Shown: positions 34,482 to 46,371 of the stretch, piece after piece
Position numbering within the stretch: position 1 is the stretch's first letter
Layout: the number at the start of each line of letters is the position of its first letter
DNA from: Deinandra increscens subsp. villosa
Taxonomy: Eukaryota; Streptophyta; Magnoliopsida; Asterales; Asteraceae
Length of the DNA stretch: 64,000 nt
Assembly: GCA_039602395.1 (NCBI GenBank)
Contig: JBCNJP010000006.1
Coordinates: forward strand, 49,004,325-49,068,324
Direction of reading: 5' to 3'
Program-made: the position numbers and the translations under genes
The notes under the pieces: model-generated
What the model was told of the DNA's origin: nothing
The model's database searches: none
Seen by the model: only the letters and a program-made list of their open reading frames with translations

Positions 34482-36748
34482 TCGTGGAGCACTTGCTCGT
34501 GCTTTCAATCTCAATACCAACCAAGCTCAAGTTAACCAGGAAGTCGTTAACGGTACGTTCCTAGTTAATAATTGCTATGCTTCTGTTTTATTTGATTCTG
34601 GCGCCGATAAGAGTTCTGTTTCCTTGGACTTTGAACCTTTACTTGCTATGCCTCGTACTATACTTAAACCTTCCATTTCGGTCGAAGTTGCGAATGGAAA
34701 ACCAATCACTCTCAATTCCGTTATTCATAATTGCACTCTAAAATTCAAGGATCACACCGACCCTATTGACCTAATACCTATGCTTCTCGGGAGCTTTGAT
34801 ATTATCATTGGCATGCATCGGTTATCTCAACATCACGCGGAACTCGTTTGCTTTGATAAAATCATTTTTGTTCCTTGTCCGGATAATCAAGTCCTTATAG
34901 TTCATGGCGATAAACCATCAAGTGGGCTAAAACTTATGTCATGTACTAAAGCCCAAAAGTACTTACGCAAGGAGTATGTAGCCTTCCTGGCCCACATCAT
35001 GGAAGTTCGGGAGGAAGAGAATCGAATCAGAGACATTCCAATTGTTCGAGACTTTCCTGAAGTCTTTCCTGAAGACATAAAAGTTTTACCTCCCATTCGT
35101 CAAGTCGATTTTCGTATCGATCTTATTCCTGGTGCTACTCCCGTTGCGAAGTCACCATATCGCCTAACACCCTTGGAAATGCAAGAATTATCTAAACAAC
35201 TTCAGGAACTTTCTGAAAAAGGCTTCATTCGACCTAGTTCCTCACCTTGGGGAGCACATGTTCTATTTGCCAAGAAAAAGGATGGTACATTCCGAATGTG
35301 TATCGATTATCGTGAACTTAATAAACTTACCATAAAAAATCGATACCCATTACCACGAATCGATGATCTTTTTGACCAACTCCAAGGAGCTAAGTGTTTT
35401 TGAAAAATTGATCTTCGTTCTGGTTACCATCAACTTCGTGTCATGGAGGAGGATGTACATAAGACTGCGTTTCGTACTCGTTATGGTCATTTTGAATTCA
35501 CCGTTATGCCTTTTGGGTTAACCAACGCACCTGCGGTATTCATGGACCTCATGAATCACGTTTGTAAACCTTACCTCGATAAATTCATGATCGTCTTTAT
35601 TGACGATATCCTCATTTACTCTAAATCAAAGTCGGAACACGAAACTCACCTTCGTCAAATTTTAGAACTCCTAAAGAAAAAACAACTTTATGCCAAATTC
35701 TCTAAATGTGAATTCTGGCTTAAGGAAGTCCAATTTTTAGGACACATTGTCAATGACAGAGGCATTCATGTCGATCCTGCCAAGATCCAAGCCATAAAAA
35801 GTCGGAGTACCCTAAGTACCCCTACTGAAATCCGTTCATTCCTTGGACTAGCAGGTTATTACCGATGTTTTATTTCAAACTTCTCTAGAATCGCAGTACC
35901 ACTCACCACTTTAACACAAAAGAATAGACCTTTTGAGTGGGGTCCTACTCAGGAAGAGGCGTTACAGACTCTCAAGCAGAAACTGTACGATGCTCCTATA
36001 TTAACTCTTCCTGACGGTAACGACGACTTTGTCGTCTATTGCGATGCTTCAAACCAAGGCCTCGGTTGCGTTCTCATGCAACGAGGAAAGGTAGTCGCAT
36101 ATGCATCAAGGCAACTTAAAGTTCATGAAAAGAATTATACAACGCACGATCTCGAACTTGGTGCTGTTGTATTTGCTTTGAAAATTTGGAGACACTACCT
36201 ATACGGTACCAAATGCGTAATCTATACCGATCACAAAAGCATCCAGCACATTTTCAATCAAAAGGAACTCAACATGCGCCAACGCCGTTGGGTTGAACTC
36301 CTGAACGACTATGACTGCAATATTCTTTACCACCCAGGTAAGGCGAACGTAGTGGCTGACGCACTTAGTCGTAAGGAACACCTTAAACCAATTCTCTTTC
36401 AAACTACTCATCTGTTGTCTGATCTTCAAACCCGTATTTTTGAGGCTCAACACATATCGGTTACGGAAGGTAACATGTACGAGGAGATGTCTTGTGGTGC
36501 TGAACTTCAACTAGAAACTAAATCCAATGGTCTCCTTTATTTCATGAATCGTCTCTGGATTCCTAACCGAGACGATCTCCGGACCATCATTTTGAACGAA
36601 ACTCATAAATCCCGTTATTCCATCCATCCTGGTGCAGATAAGATGTACCATGATCTTCGTTCTCTCTATTGGTGGCCCGGAATGAAGAAAGACATCGCGC
36701 TCTTTGTAGCTAAATGTCTTACTTGCTCAAAAGTTAAAGCCGAACATC
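34375..36748 (+). pseudogene. pol: Pol of element C: protease, reverse transcriptase, RNase H, start of integrase
   Basis: Domains in order: aspartic protease with LFDSGADKSSVS (about 34588-34625); RT with RMCIDYRELNKLTIKNRYPLPRIDD, GYHQLRV, MPFGLTNAPAVF and catalytic FIDDIL (about 35595-35612); FLGLAGYYRCFI; RNase H with YCDASNQGLG and YTDHKSIQHIFNQ; then the HHCC zinc domain of integrase (HPGADKMYHDLRSLYWWPGM...CLTCSKVKAEH), where the gap begins. A single in-frame TGA at 35401-35403 interrupts the conserved F-K-I-D-L motif of RT; the frame is otherwise open from about 34480 to the gap. Together with the gag/pol frame change this makes the copy non-autonomous. Confidence 0.9.
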
Positions 36749-37248
36749 NNNNNNNNNNNNNNNNNNNNNNNNNNNNNNNNNNNNNNNNNNNNNNNNNNNN
36801 NNNNNNNNNNNNNNNNNNNNNNNNNNNNNNNNNNNNNNNNNNNNNNNNNNNNNNNNNNNNNNNNNNNNNNNNNNNNNNNNNNNNNNNNNNNNNNNNNNNN
36901 NNNNNNNNNNNNNNNNNNNNNNNNNNNNNNNNNNNNNNNNNNNNNNNNNNNNNNNNNNNNNNNNNNNNNNNNNNNNNNNNNNNNNNNNNNNNNNNNNNNN
37001 NNNNNNNNNNNNNNNNNNNNNNNNNNNNNNNNNNNNNNNNNNNNNNNNNNNNNNNNNNNNNNNNNNNNNNNNNNNNNNNNNNNNNNNNNNNNNNNNNNNN
37101 NNNNNNNNNNNNNNNNNNNNNNNNNNNNNNNNNNNNNNNNNNNNNNNNNNNNNNNNNNNNNNNNNNNNNNNNNNNNNNNNNNNNNNNNNNNNNNNNNNNN
37201 NNNNNNNNNNNNNNNNNNNNNNNNNNNNNNNNNNNNNNNNNNNNNNNN
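36749..37248. other. Assembly gap of exactly 500 N
   Basis: A placeholder gap cuts the integrase of element C. The sequence after 37249 is unrelated AT-rich DNA, so the rest of integrase and the 3' LTR are missing from the assembly here. Confidence 0.95.
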
Positions 37249-40200
37249 ACATAAACATACTTAAATCGGAGGTGATGATGAAGAAGATTCCCGTTTACGA
37301 CAGCACTGGTAGTGGGTGGATCGATGGCAGAAGACGTAGAGAGAAAGCGAAGCAGGTAGAGAGAATGGTAAGCTGATATTAGGATAAGAAGGGATAACTG
37401 TGTGGACTAAAAGAACAAACAAATGTACAACTCTAATGATGCATTAATTTGTTGTACATTGTGCATTGTATATGTACTATATGCTTTAAGAATTGTACAA
37501 TGAGTTTGTATTTTGTATATATTGGATAATAATCTGTGCACACTGTTTTCTTTAAGATCTTTCATCTTCAGATCTGTCAGTGTTAATCTATTTTGTTTTG
37601 GCTGAGTCAACTACACACACATGACAGGCTGTTAGCTCCTGTATAAGTGTTTGAGAGGTTGCTAAAGTATTAATTTTGAGTAAAAAATTTATGAGCTTTT
37701 CTTAAATAGTCGGCAAAATGAAATAGATAATTGCTAAAGTACTAATTGGTCGGCACTTTATATAGCTAATGGACAGGTAATAGGCCCCTGATGTAGTCAC
37801 TTCATGTTAGGGTCTTTGCAACTATATATGCTTTGGTAAACTTAGATTGTAAGATGCATATAAACCAACGATATATACACATGATCCATTGTATTTCAAT
37901 AGAAAATATAACCTCAAAAAAGCACAAATTGTATTTCCCAGTAATAGGCTGAAATTTGATTACCTTACATAGCGGTTTAGGAGTACATCGAATTAAGAAA
38001 ACCAATAAACAATCAGTTCATTCTTGCAGTCTTCAAGAACTTTTGCATAAAATACAAAAAAAAAAAACAATATCAGTATATCATGTCACTCTTGCAGCCT
38101 TTCACTTTTAAGCAACTAACATTTATATATTGAAATGTGAGTAGGCAAGAATTAATATGAAATTAGGGGTGACTATTGGTGACAAGTAGACAACAACCAC
38201 CAAAATGAACTGTGATGTGGAGTTGTTTGCGAACCAATCTTTAATGGTTTAAGCAACTTGGCTAGGATCCAAGTTGTAGCCAATACAACCTTCAAAAGGA
38301 AATTAAATGATAATATGTGTACTTTAACATAAATAGTAGTAGTGTCCGCTGTTTAATATGAGAAATGTTACCGTAATCACATTATAAAGAAAACTCTGTA
38401 TTCTGTCAAGGCTTCTAAATCATGCCAATATGGTCGTATCTCCACAGCCACCCATTGATCTTTACTAACTGATTTTTCCATCCTATTATTTGGTGCCATG
38501 AAAATGATATAACACTTAGAGTTTAGCAAGACAAGAATATGAAATTAAAGCATATTTAGAGCAAGTTAACCAATTTTTCTCAAAGTCTTAGTGATTCTTA
38601 GGCTCATGTAACAAATCAGCACCCGCACGCATTTTTTTCTCAAAGGCTCATGAATTTTCTCAAATTGTTTTAGTTTAGGAAGTAGCATCATTGTATTTCA
38701 TTAAGCATGAATTATTGTTTGAGCATACATTTACTATAAAAGCTTTAAATTTTTTGCATAGTAGTAAAGTGTCAACGAATGAAACACAAAAGGACGATTT
38801 GTGACATTTTAGAAATGGATGAATAGGTTGTTGGGGGTAGATGCAACAGTTCAAAATGAGGTAACATTGTTTCTCATCAGGTTTAATCACTTTTTTATGC
38901 GCACGACACACCAGAAGGTTGAATCAAATGTCAGTAATGCAATACATATTCATTTAATTTTAAAGATGCAAAGTGGCAAAACAAATGCACTGAACACATC
39001 AAAGTGTGAGATAAGACCCTGTCCACATACTAAGGTGATCAATTTTTTTTCAATCTCTTTTATAGAACACATGTTAGCAACAATATATATGTGTACTAAA
39101 TAATTTATTAGGTTACCAAAGAATAACACACTTACCGCCTTTCCTACCTGTCATCTACTCTCATAACATTATGTAAATTCACTAATAGCTAGAATCATAT
39201 TCCAATTTCATCACCATGGAGCCACATATTTAAATATTTGCATTCTACTTTATTCTAAAGAAAAATATGAAAATCATTATTGCATTTCTGATACGAAGGA
39301 AGCTAAAACAAAGCTCAATTGAAAGGGAACAAAGGTACATACAAACGAATTGGTGTCTGGACTGGAATTTGATATGCTGAACAGCTGTAGTTGGTTCCCT
39401 ATCAGTGAAAGCTTTTTTCATGAGGAATATGGAGTAAATCAACACTCAAACATCAAATTAACTTACGATTCCTATAATACCTGAATTGGCAACGAGATTA
39501 GCAGGATCGGATACGATCGATCGAGAAGCAGCGGCGTCGATCGATTGATACTATCGATAGAGAAGACCAGTTTGATTGCGATCGATTATCGAATCGGTCG
39601 ATTGCGATCGAGAGGGAAGACCAGTCTGATGATCAATCGATTGATACGATCAAATTGCGTTCGTGGATGAGAAAACCAGACCGATTGCGATCAATTGATA
39701 CGATCAGATTGCGAAGATTGCGAGGATGAGTGGCTAACATTACGATCAGATTGCGTTAATATAATTTTAATTAGGGCTTGAAGATAAATAAAATTAAAAA
39801 AAATGATCTTTAATTACTAAATAATTTAAAGTCATTAAAACTAAGAGTCACCAAATGTCATTTATTTTGTTGTGAACATATACAAATATTATTCATATCT
39901 TGATGTAAACGTTTTTAAGCTTGAAAGACAAACCTAAATTGATAAACCTGGCCTATGCAACCTAGCAGCAAAGATTAGGAGGTTCTAAAGAATTTTAAGA
40001 GAAATTCAGGTGAAAATGAGTAAATAGTTCCTATTCGCTGTAATGCCAGATTTAATTACGCTTGCTAATTGAGCATGTGTAGTTTGAAGATTGATTATAA
40101 AAAGAAACTTTTAAGAAAAACTTTAGTTACATATATAACATGTCTTGTTTTTACCAATATTATATTTTTAATTACAATATACTATTTGAGGTTTTGGTTT

Positions 40201-41401
40201 TTTGGTGGTGCTTTGCAATAACAAAGATGTTAATGTAAAATTTAATTTCAAAGTTACGCAAGTGAACCAATACCTTCAATTATAAAATTAAAAATAAAAA
40301 GGAAAATATAACAGCTTGGTAGCCTTTTAAAACAAATGATATTGTACAACTGATGTAGATAGCCTCAGCGGCTAACTTAAAGTCTTAAATAACGTTAAAG
40401 AATCTTGGAAGAATTTTTCTTTGTAGAACATGTTACTTAAACATATGAATTATGACCCGAAAACTCTGTTTTGGAAGAATTTTTACATGCATAAGAAAAA
40501 TATTGCATGTGTTAAAGAACAATAGAGTAATAGACCTCTTTGAATGAATATGTATTAAATAATTTACTGCACAAATCTTTAAAGTGAAACTTAAATACAA
40601 AATACAAATTCTTTTGCCATTGACAAATGTAAAAAAATGAGAAACCAAATTATTGGTTCAAATTCTTCTACCATTCATGAAGTTATTTCATTTTAGATAT
40701 TACAGAATGTTTCAAATTCTTTTGCCACTCAAATAGTCATTTTACATATTACAGATACATAAACATATAGAAACCATTTTTATTTCAGATTGACATAAAA
40801 GGTTTGCACGGTAAATCCTTGCTAAAGTTCTAAGTTAATACTTAACCCATACAACAACAAAAATAAAGAGGCATACAACAAGTATAATACATGAGGCTGC
40901 AAAAACAAACACATAACAAAAGACTAACCTTTAGAAAGAGACAACGGCCAAAGAGGAATAAACAGTCCACCAAGCTGCAAACATAATGAAGGCCCAATCT
41001 TCGTCAATTAGAAGATATATCCTAATTAAAATTGAAGAAACTAAATCCGCTAATTTAGATGAGTTTGCAAACAATTAGCATCCACATTCCCCAAAATTAG
41101 AAATACAACACAGCACACCACAATGTAAAAACGAAACAGAAAGAAGTGTAGAAGAAGGATAAAAAGAACGGTACACCAACATCCATAACACAACACCACA
41201 TTCGCATCACAACAGCAACAGCGAAGCGCAAAACAAAACTCACTGTGTAGAAGAAGGATAAAAAGAACGTGAATTTAAGAATAAATATACTTCAATCACT
41301 ACATTTATCTTTAGAATCCTGATATTTCCTAATATTTTTATGATTAAAATCTTCTGTTAATTGAAACATTAGTGAGTATCCAAAGTTGATATACGTAATT
41401 T
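37249..41401. other. AT-rich intergenic stretch
   Basis: No protein homology was recognised. TTGTACAA-rich sequence lies at 37420-37510, and a similar composition recurs at 57270-57430. A GATC-dense block lies at 39504-39755. Much of 39780-41400 reads like non-coding or intronic sequence of captured gene pieces, without evidence of function. Confidence 0.4.
39504..39755 (-). other. GATC-dense block, possibly the 5' end of a captured gene
   Basis: About 250 bp are unusually rich in GATC, CGATCG and ATTGCGATC. The block contains an irregular repeat (GAAGACCAGT/CTGAT..GATTGCGATCGATT) occurring about four times. On the minus strand it ends GCCAATTCAG-GTATTATAGG, which fits a first exon with a splice donor. 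It lacks a credible ORF. Confidence 0.35.
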
Positions 41402-41460
41402 ACAAGTGGGTCGACCCGCGCTTCGCTACGGAGTCGGGCCGTTTTAGAAAGCCAGTTACC
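41402..41460 (-). repeat. GC-rich terminal motif, copy 3
   Basis: ACAAGTGGGTCGACCCGCGC then TTCGCTACGGAGTCGG is nearly identical over its first 23 bp to the motif at 24538, in the same orientation, and is flanked by AT-rich DNA. Confidence 0.5.
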
Positions 41461-42649
41461 AAATGAGTAAAGAAAAGGGTTGTGAATATCTACGGTCGCA
41501 ATGGAAAAACATACATCGCAATGGCAAAACATACATGTTTAAGAGAATAAACTCTAACATTTTAAATGGTTTGATATCTATTCAATAAAACATAATGTCT
41601 ACTATAAAATTAGACAAATCAAAGATGAACAAATGACAATCCAACACGTAATAAAAAAACTAAACAATATTTTTAAAACGTCCCAACAACAAACCATAGG
41701 CAAAATCCATATAGCATAGGGAAAGACAAACCATGCAAGATTGGTTTTTCAACTTGGTTCCTCTCTTCTGCCTCATGGCTCTAAGATAGCTTCAAAGTAA
41801 CCTGCCTTTTAACATACCAATATACCACAACCATGATAAAACCAATATTTTTAACCTCAATTGTTTCAGTGTACACCTAATAGAGTAATAGCTGTGATTG
41901 AAACGGTTAAATCTATATATTTCCTTAAGGCATTATATCAGGGCATCAAATAAACAAAAAAATCAATTAAAAGACCGCCCACCTTCGCTACCAACTTGAT
42001 AACTCTCTTATGTCTTTGGCAAATGTTTGACTTTTGCACCAACAAATTGAATACATCATACCAAATAAAAAGCCCATTCATTTTTTGCCTAATAGACTCT
42101 TTAACCTGCACTAAGCAATGGGTTTACATGATCATAGGGATTTGCAAAAATACAACTTTAACCAAAATACACAAACATAACATTCGTAAAACAAATAATT
42201 TTCAAGTTTTTTTATTGCATTGGGTAATATAGGGATGCTTCACGATGTGAACATTGAAGCACAAAACTAAAAGACACAAACAAAGATCATATGCAAACAT
42301 AACATCCACAAAACAAAAATCCAAATAAAAAAGAGACATACGAACATAAGACGAAAATATGTCACCTTTATGAAAACATGGTAGAACCAAGACTACAACT
42401 GTGATTAGCATGCCATTTTACTTCTGTAGATTATGACCAAAAAGAAAAAAATAACCAATATTAGAATATATAGAGGCAAAAATAACAGGGACCAATTAGA
42501 AAAACAGTTACAATTGAAAATGTACCACAAAACGCCCACAAAGGAGACACATCTGTCACTTCTTTCCCCAAACCCCGTAATATTACCTATGCGGAAGCAC
42601 ATCAGTATTTTGCTACTTTTATGATGTTGTCTGGACTTGATAGTACATT

Positions 42650-42990
42650 TTAATCCGGAATATGATTGTACCAGTAAGGAAATATGGCAAGTATTCGCCC
42701 ATGACTTCTATACATATTTCCAGAATATATCTTTGAAACCTGTGAGCTTCAAATAGAAAACAAATTCATGAAATCAACTCATCAAACAACCCTAAATACA
42801 GACCAACTAATGATTAATTCCAAATTTGAAGTTACCAAAATGCATATAATAACCACTCCATTTAAACTGAAATTATAAGAAACTTTCTCAGATGTTTAAG
42901 TATTACTTTGGAGATGAAAAACAACATATAATCGATCGCCGGTAAATCAATGAGAAGATACCTTACCTCCTCAGTAGCTGAACGTCCCAC
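42650..42990 (-). pseudogene. Two exon-like blocks on the minus strand, including a 24-bp micro-exon
   Basis: On the minus strand a 24-bp block (42990-42967, reading VGRSATEE) is flanked by TTTGCAG and GTAAGG. A second block (42739-42650) follows a CTCACAG acceptor and stays in phase, reading KIYSGNMYRSHGRILAIFPY and ending TAA. The product is not recognised. The copia element at 43063-55893 inserted just upstream of the micro-exon, so any remaining exons would lie beyond 55894. Confidence 0.35.
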
Positions 42991-43062
42991 CTGCAAATCA
43001 TTTTCAAAATCAGTCAAACTTCACAAACTCCTAACCGAAAAAAGTGAACTGAGCCATCAAGG

Positions 43063-43515
43063 TGTAAGGATCGAATCAACCCTCACACGATATCAATGCT
43101 TATTAATCTCGTGCGGAATCCGAGATTAACAAGTGATTCAAGTAGAAATCGAAAGGAATATAGCAAATACAAGAAAATACTTAAAGAAACACAAACCGAT
43201 TTGCAATGCTTGATAAAGATCCAATTACTACACTTGAGAGTTACGAATTCACAAAGTGAATTCGGTACACACTTGAATCCGCCAACCACACTTGCAAAAC
43301 CCAAGTGAACCAACAACCAAAAACACCTAGATTAGCTAACCTTATATAGGAAAGCCTAACTTGTTAACCAAGCAAAAAATATTTCGGCCCACATGGGCTA
43401 ATTCCGACCGGACTCAAGACCCATCAACAACCCATAAACTAATTAACCCACTTACAATTAGAACTAGCCCAAAAGATTTCTAATGCAAAAGCCTAAAACA
43501 ATTATGGTCTCTACA
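43063..43515 (-). repeat. 3' LTR of the copia element
   Basis: On the minus strand it starts TGTAGAGACC and ends GATCCTTACA. A TATATAGG motif (plus 43346-43354, in both LTR copies) could contribute to the promoter. Confidence 0.9.
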
Positions 43516-43532
43516 ATCTTCCCCTAGGCTTT
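43516..43532 (-). promoter_or_regulatory. Polypurine tract of the copia element
   Basis: The minus strand reads AAAGCCTAGGGGAAGAT immediately before the 3' LTR. Confidence 0.75.
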
Positions 43533-43550
43533 AGCATTAGACAGCAATCT

Positions 43551-45910
43551 TCACATTCTGAACTTCTTTGATAACTGCACCGTTGCTGGATCATACCACA
43601 ATTCTTTGGCCACAATCTCTGCAACAGCTCGCGTGTAGCATTTAGCATATTCTTCACTCTCCGTGTTTCTTTCAATCTGATGCTTGGCCAGAACTAGAAT
43701 ATCCTTCTTATGAAATCTCATCAGATCATGAACCTCCATAACATTCATTGTCTTTGATTCACAGAGAATCTTTGCTTCACCAGAGTAGTCACTGTATGCC
43801 CAAGTCTGAAAGTCATGTAGACAACCCTTAGGATGATGCATTGGCAGAGGTATTGTCTTTGTCTTCTCTTTTGGAGGGTACAACACATTAGTGAACTGCT
43901 TCTTAGACCCACTACCTTTCTTCCCATCCCACTTGAACACACCTCTGTATTTTTTAACATATGACTCCTTGTGGGGAAAGTCTTCAAACCTTTTGAATTT
44001 GCTAAGCACTGCATTCTCCAATTTTCTGTAGAAGTACTTAGCCTGATCATTCTGTGATGGGTTTGTAAACGGAGCCTTAAACAACATTATCAGATCCAAA
44101 TTTGTCCAAGAATAAAACTGGGTCCAGCTTGTGTAATACTCCAAAGGATAATGACCCTTTCTTCTGACCACAAACATGTTCTTCTCAGCATCAAACATCC
44201 GGGATTTGATTTCTTTAGTAATCCCTCTTTTGTCATGATAATGACCTCCCAGCTGAATCAAATACCTTTCAGGAGGATAAGCATATGTCTGAGCCTCCTA
44301 ACCTCCATCAAATTCTGAAGCAGGCACAGTCATGTATTCTCTGTCTCTTGTGTCTTTATCAGCAGCTTCAGGTAATACTGGGGTAGAAGTATTAGGAATA
44401 TCTAACTCAAAGTCAAATACAGGTGATTGAGATGAACCACTGGCACCTGGATTTCCTTCCTTGTTTCCTGAATCTCCTTTGTCATCTTTCTTTGAGTCAC
44501 TTGTACTAGCCGAAATAAGTTGTTTTATCATTCTATGCAATTATTTAATCTGACTTGAAAACTGTCTGTTGACCTTCTTCTGATTCTCCAGTTCTGTAGC
44601 ATGAATTTTCTGTATGTCAACGAGACCTCCAATCAGCTCACTTTGGGCAGTATTTTGGGCTTTTAGTTGAGCAATTTCAGTTCTGAGTTCCTTTTCCAAT
44701 CTGAACTCGGGTGTCTCTACCGCTTTTCCTTTGTCTTGGGTGGTGGGTTGTGAAGATGATTGACCAGCATCGGCACTGGTTACTGGTGGTGCACGAGGAT
44801 CTAATCTTCTTCTTCTTGGGTCACGTGGAGTTTCTGCGGTGTGTTGTGTAGTAGTCTCTACTTCATCAGTCTGCTCTATAGTAGCAGAAGTACCAAGGGG
44901 AGGCTCCTCAGTAGCTTTCCGCTTTCTTATCAATGGCGTCTCAGCAATCTCAGTCTCAACATCTTCAATATTTATGTCATAAAGGTATGTATCATAATTG
45001 ATATACTCTTCACCTTCAAAGTTTAATGCACCAATCTGCACGTCTTCACGATCAAAATCTTCCCAATCTGAAATATCTGACAGTTCAGTAACAGGCTTCT
45101 TAGAGGCATGTACATTATGTTCTTCATCAATAACTGCATTTCTTTCTGCAGGACCCTCCTCTCTTGTTATCTCAGCAAACTCACCAAACTTGTTCCCAAA
45201 CGGTACCTTGTTAGTCAGTTTCTTCTTCGGATTAATCATCAGGAAAACCTCAATCCCCATAGGCTTAGTATCATGAGTGTCATTGGTCTTCCTCAAGGCT
45301 GGATATCTTGAATCCAGAGCTAACTGGATGAACCTTGGAACGGCTGCAAACTTTTTATCTCTGATCACTACCGCCTTCACATCATCAAAGATCAACCTGG
45401 ACCAATTGAATCGAACCCCTCTAACTAGTGACACAATAGCATGGGTGTGCATTTGGTTCGGTTGATCTTCGAGCTCTTCTTTGCGATCATACATTTCTGC
45501 AGATAGTGGGCCAGCATTCTCCAGTATGGTGGAAGGAGAGCCTTCATAGTAGGAGGAGAAACTGTGTGATAACCCATTTCTTTCAGGCATTGAGACACCA
45601 TTTCTTTTTCAAGAGCAATAGGATCAGCAACAACATCTTTCAGCCTGAGAGCTTGTCTGAAATTCTCTTTAGTCAGCACCACTTATGTTGCTTGTATCTT
45701 GGCCATTATCCTCTTTCCATCATCAGATACGTATGCTGTCTTCCAAAATTCTTGTTGCATACGTTTGCATATAACAGGATTTGCTGTAAGTGCAAAGTGT
45801 AGACATCACTTCTTCAGTCCTTCAATCATTGACTCATACTTTTCCCGGTACTCTGCAGGTGGATCCAGCAAGTATGCTACTGTGTTGTGATCACTTTGAT
45901 AAATTCTAGG
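43551..45910 (-). pseudogene. Extra ORF downstream of pol in the copia element (position of the SIRE env-like ORF), broken
   Basis: Read from about 45910 down to a stop at 43551. The N-terminal part (IYQSDHNTVAYLLDPPAEYR; LLPPYWRMLAHYLQKC) and FNWSRLIFDDVKAVV look like a folded domain. It is followed by an acidic, Ser/Thr/Pro-rich linker with RKRK and RRRR basic patches, a short coiled coil (EKELRTEIAQLKAQN) and a C-terminal basic region (VFKWDGKKGSGSKKQF). In-frame stops occur at 45806-45808, 45683-45685, 44541-44543 and 44298-44300, and a frame change near 45480. I see no clear signal peptide or transmembrane helix, so the env-like label is positional only. The function is unknown. Confidence 0.65.
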
Positions 45911-46046
45911 TCCCTGCACTCACAAACACAGATAAACATCCAAAATAGACAGAAATTCATTATTCACAAGTTTTTTTTCCGACAAATGGGCAGCATAATG
46001 GCTTAAAAATAAACGAAACCAATTGAAACACATCATCTGGTACCTT

Positions 46047-46371
46047 TCCGATCGAAAACTAGGTTCTCGATCGAAAAGCATCCATCTGATCGAAAACTGC
46101 TTGGTTACCGAGAAGCCTGATCGAAAAGCATAAGCTCTCGATCGAAAAGTGCTAGTTGATCGAGAAGCCTAACTCCCGATCGAGAAGCCTAACTCCTGAT
46201 CGAGAAATCCAACCTCGCGATCGAGAAGCCCATCCTCCTGATTGAAAAGTGTAGTTTTCGATCAAGAGGCTCCCGGCCATCGGAAATCAGTGATCGAGAA
46301 GTACCCAGGGGCCGATCGAAAAGCTTCTCAGCCTGATCGAGAAGCCCCTGGTCGATCGAAAAGTGTCATCT
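46047..46371 (-). repeat. Cluster 1 of dispersed GATCGARAAG decamers in the copia element
   Basis: About 13 copies of GATCGAAAA or GATCGAGAA, plus degenerate ones, lie 12-35 bp apart on the plus strand (CTTTTCGATC relative to the element). Spacers are unrelated in sequence, so this is not a simple tandem repeat. The cluster lies upstream of the extra ORF, between it and pol. Confidence 0.9.

Noticed and set aside
36734..37258. ORF across the second run of N
   Set aside because: It consists of undetermined bases.
44541..45590. A stand-alone 349-residue host gene
   Set aside because: It is the central part of a longer broken ORF inside the copia element, in frame with 44298-44540 and 43551-44261.
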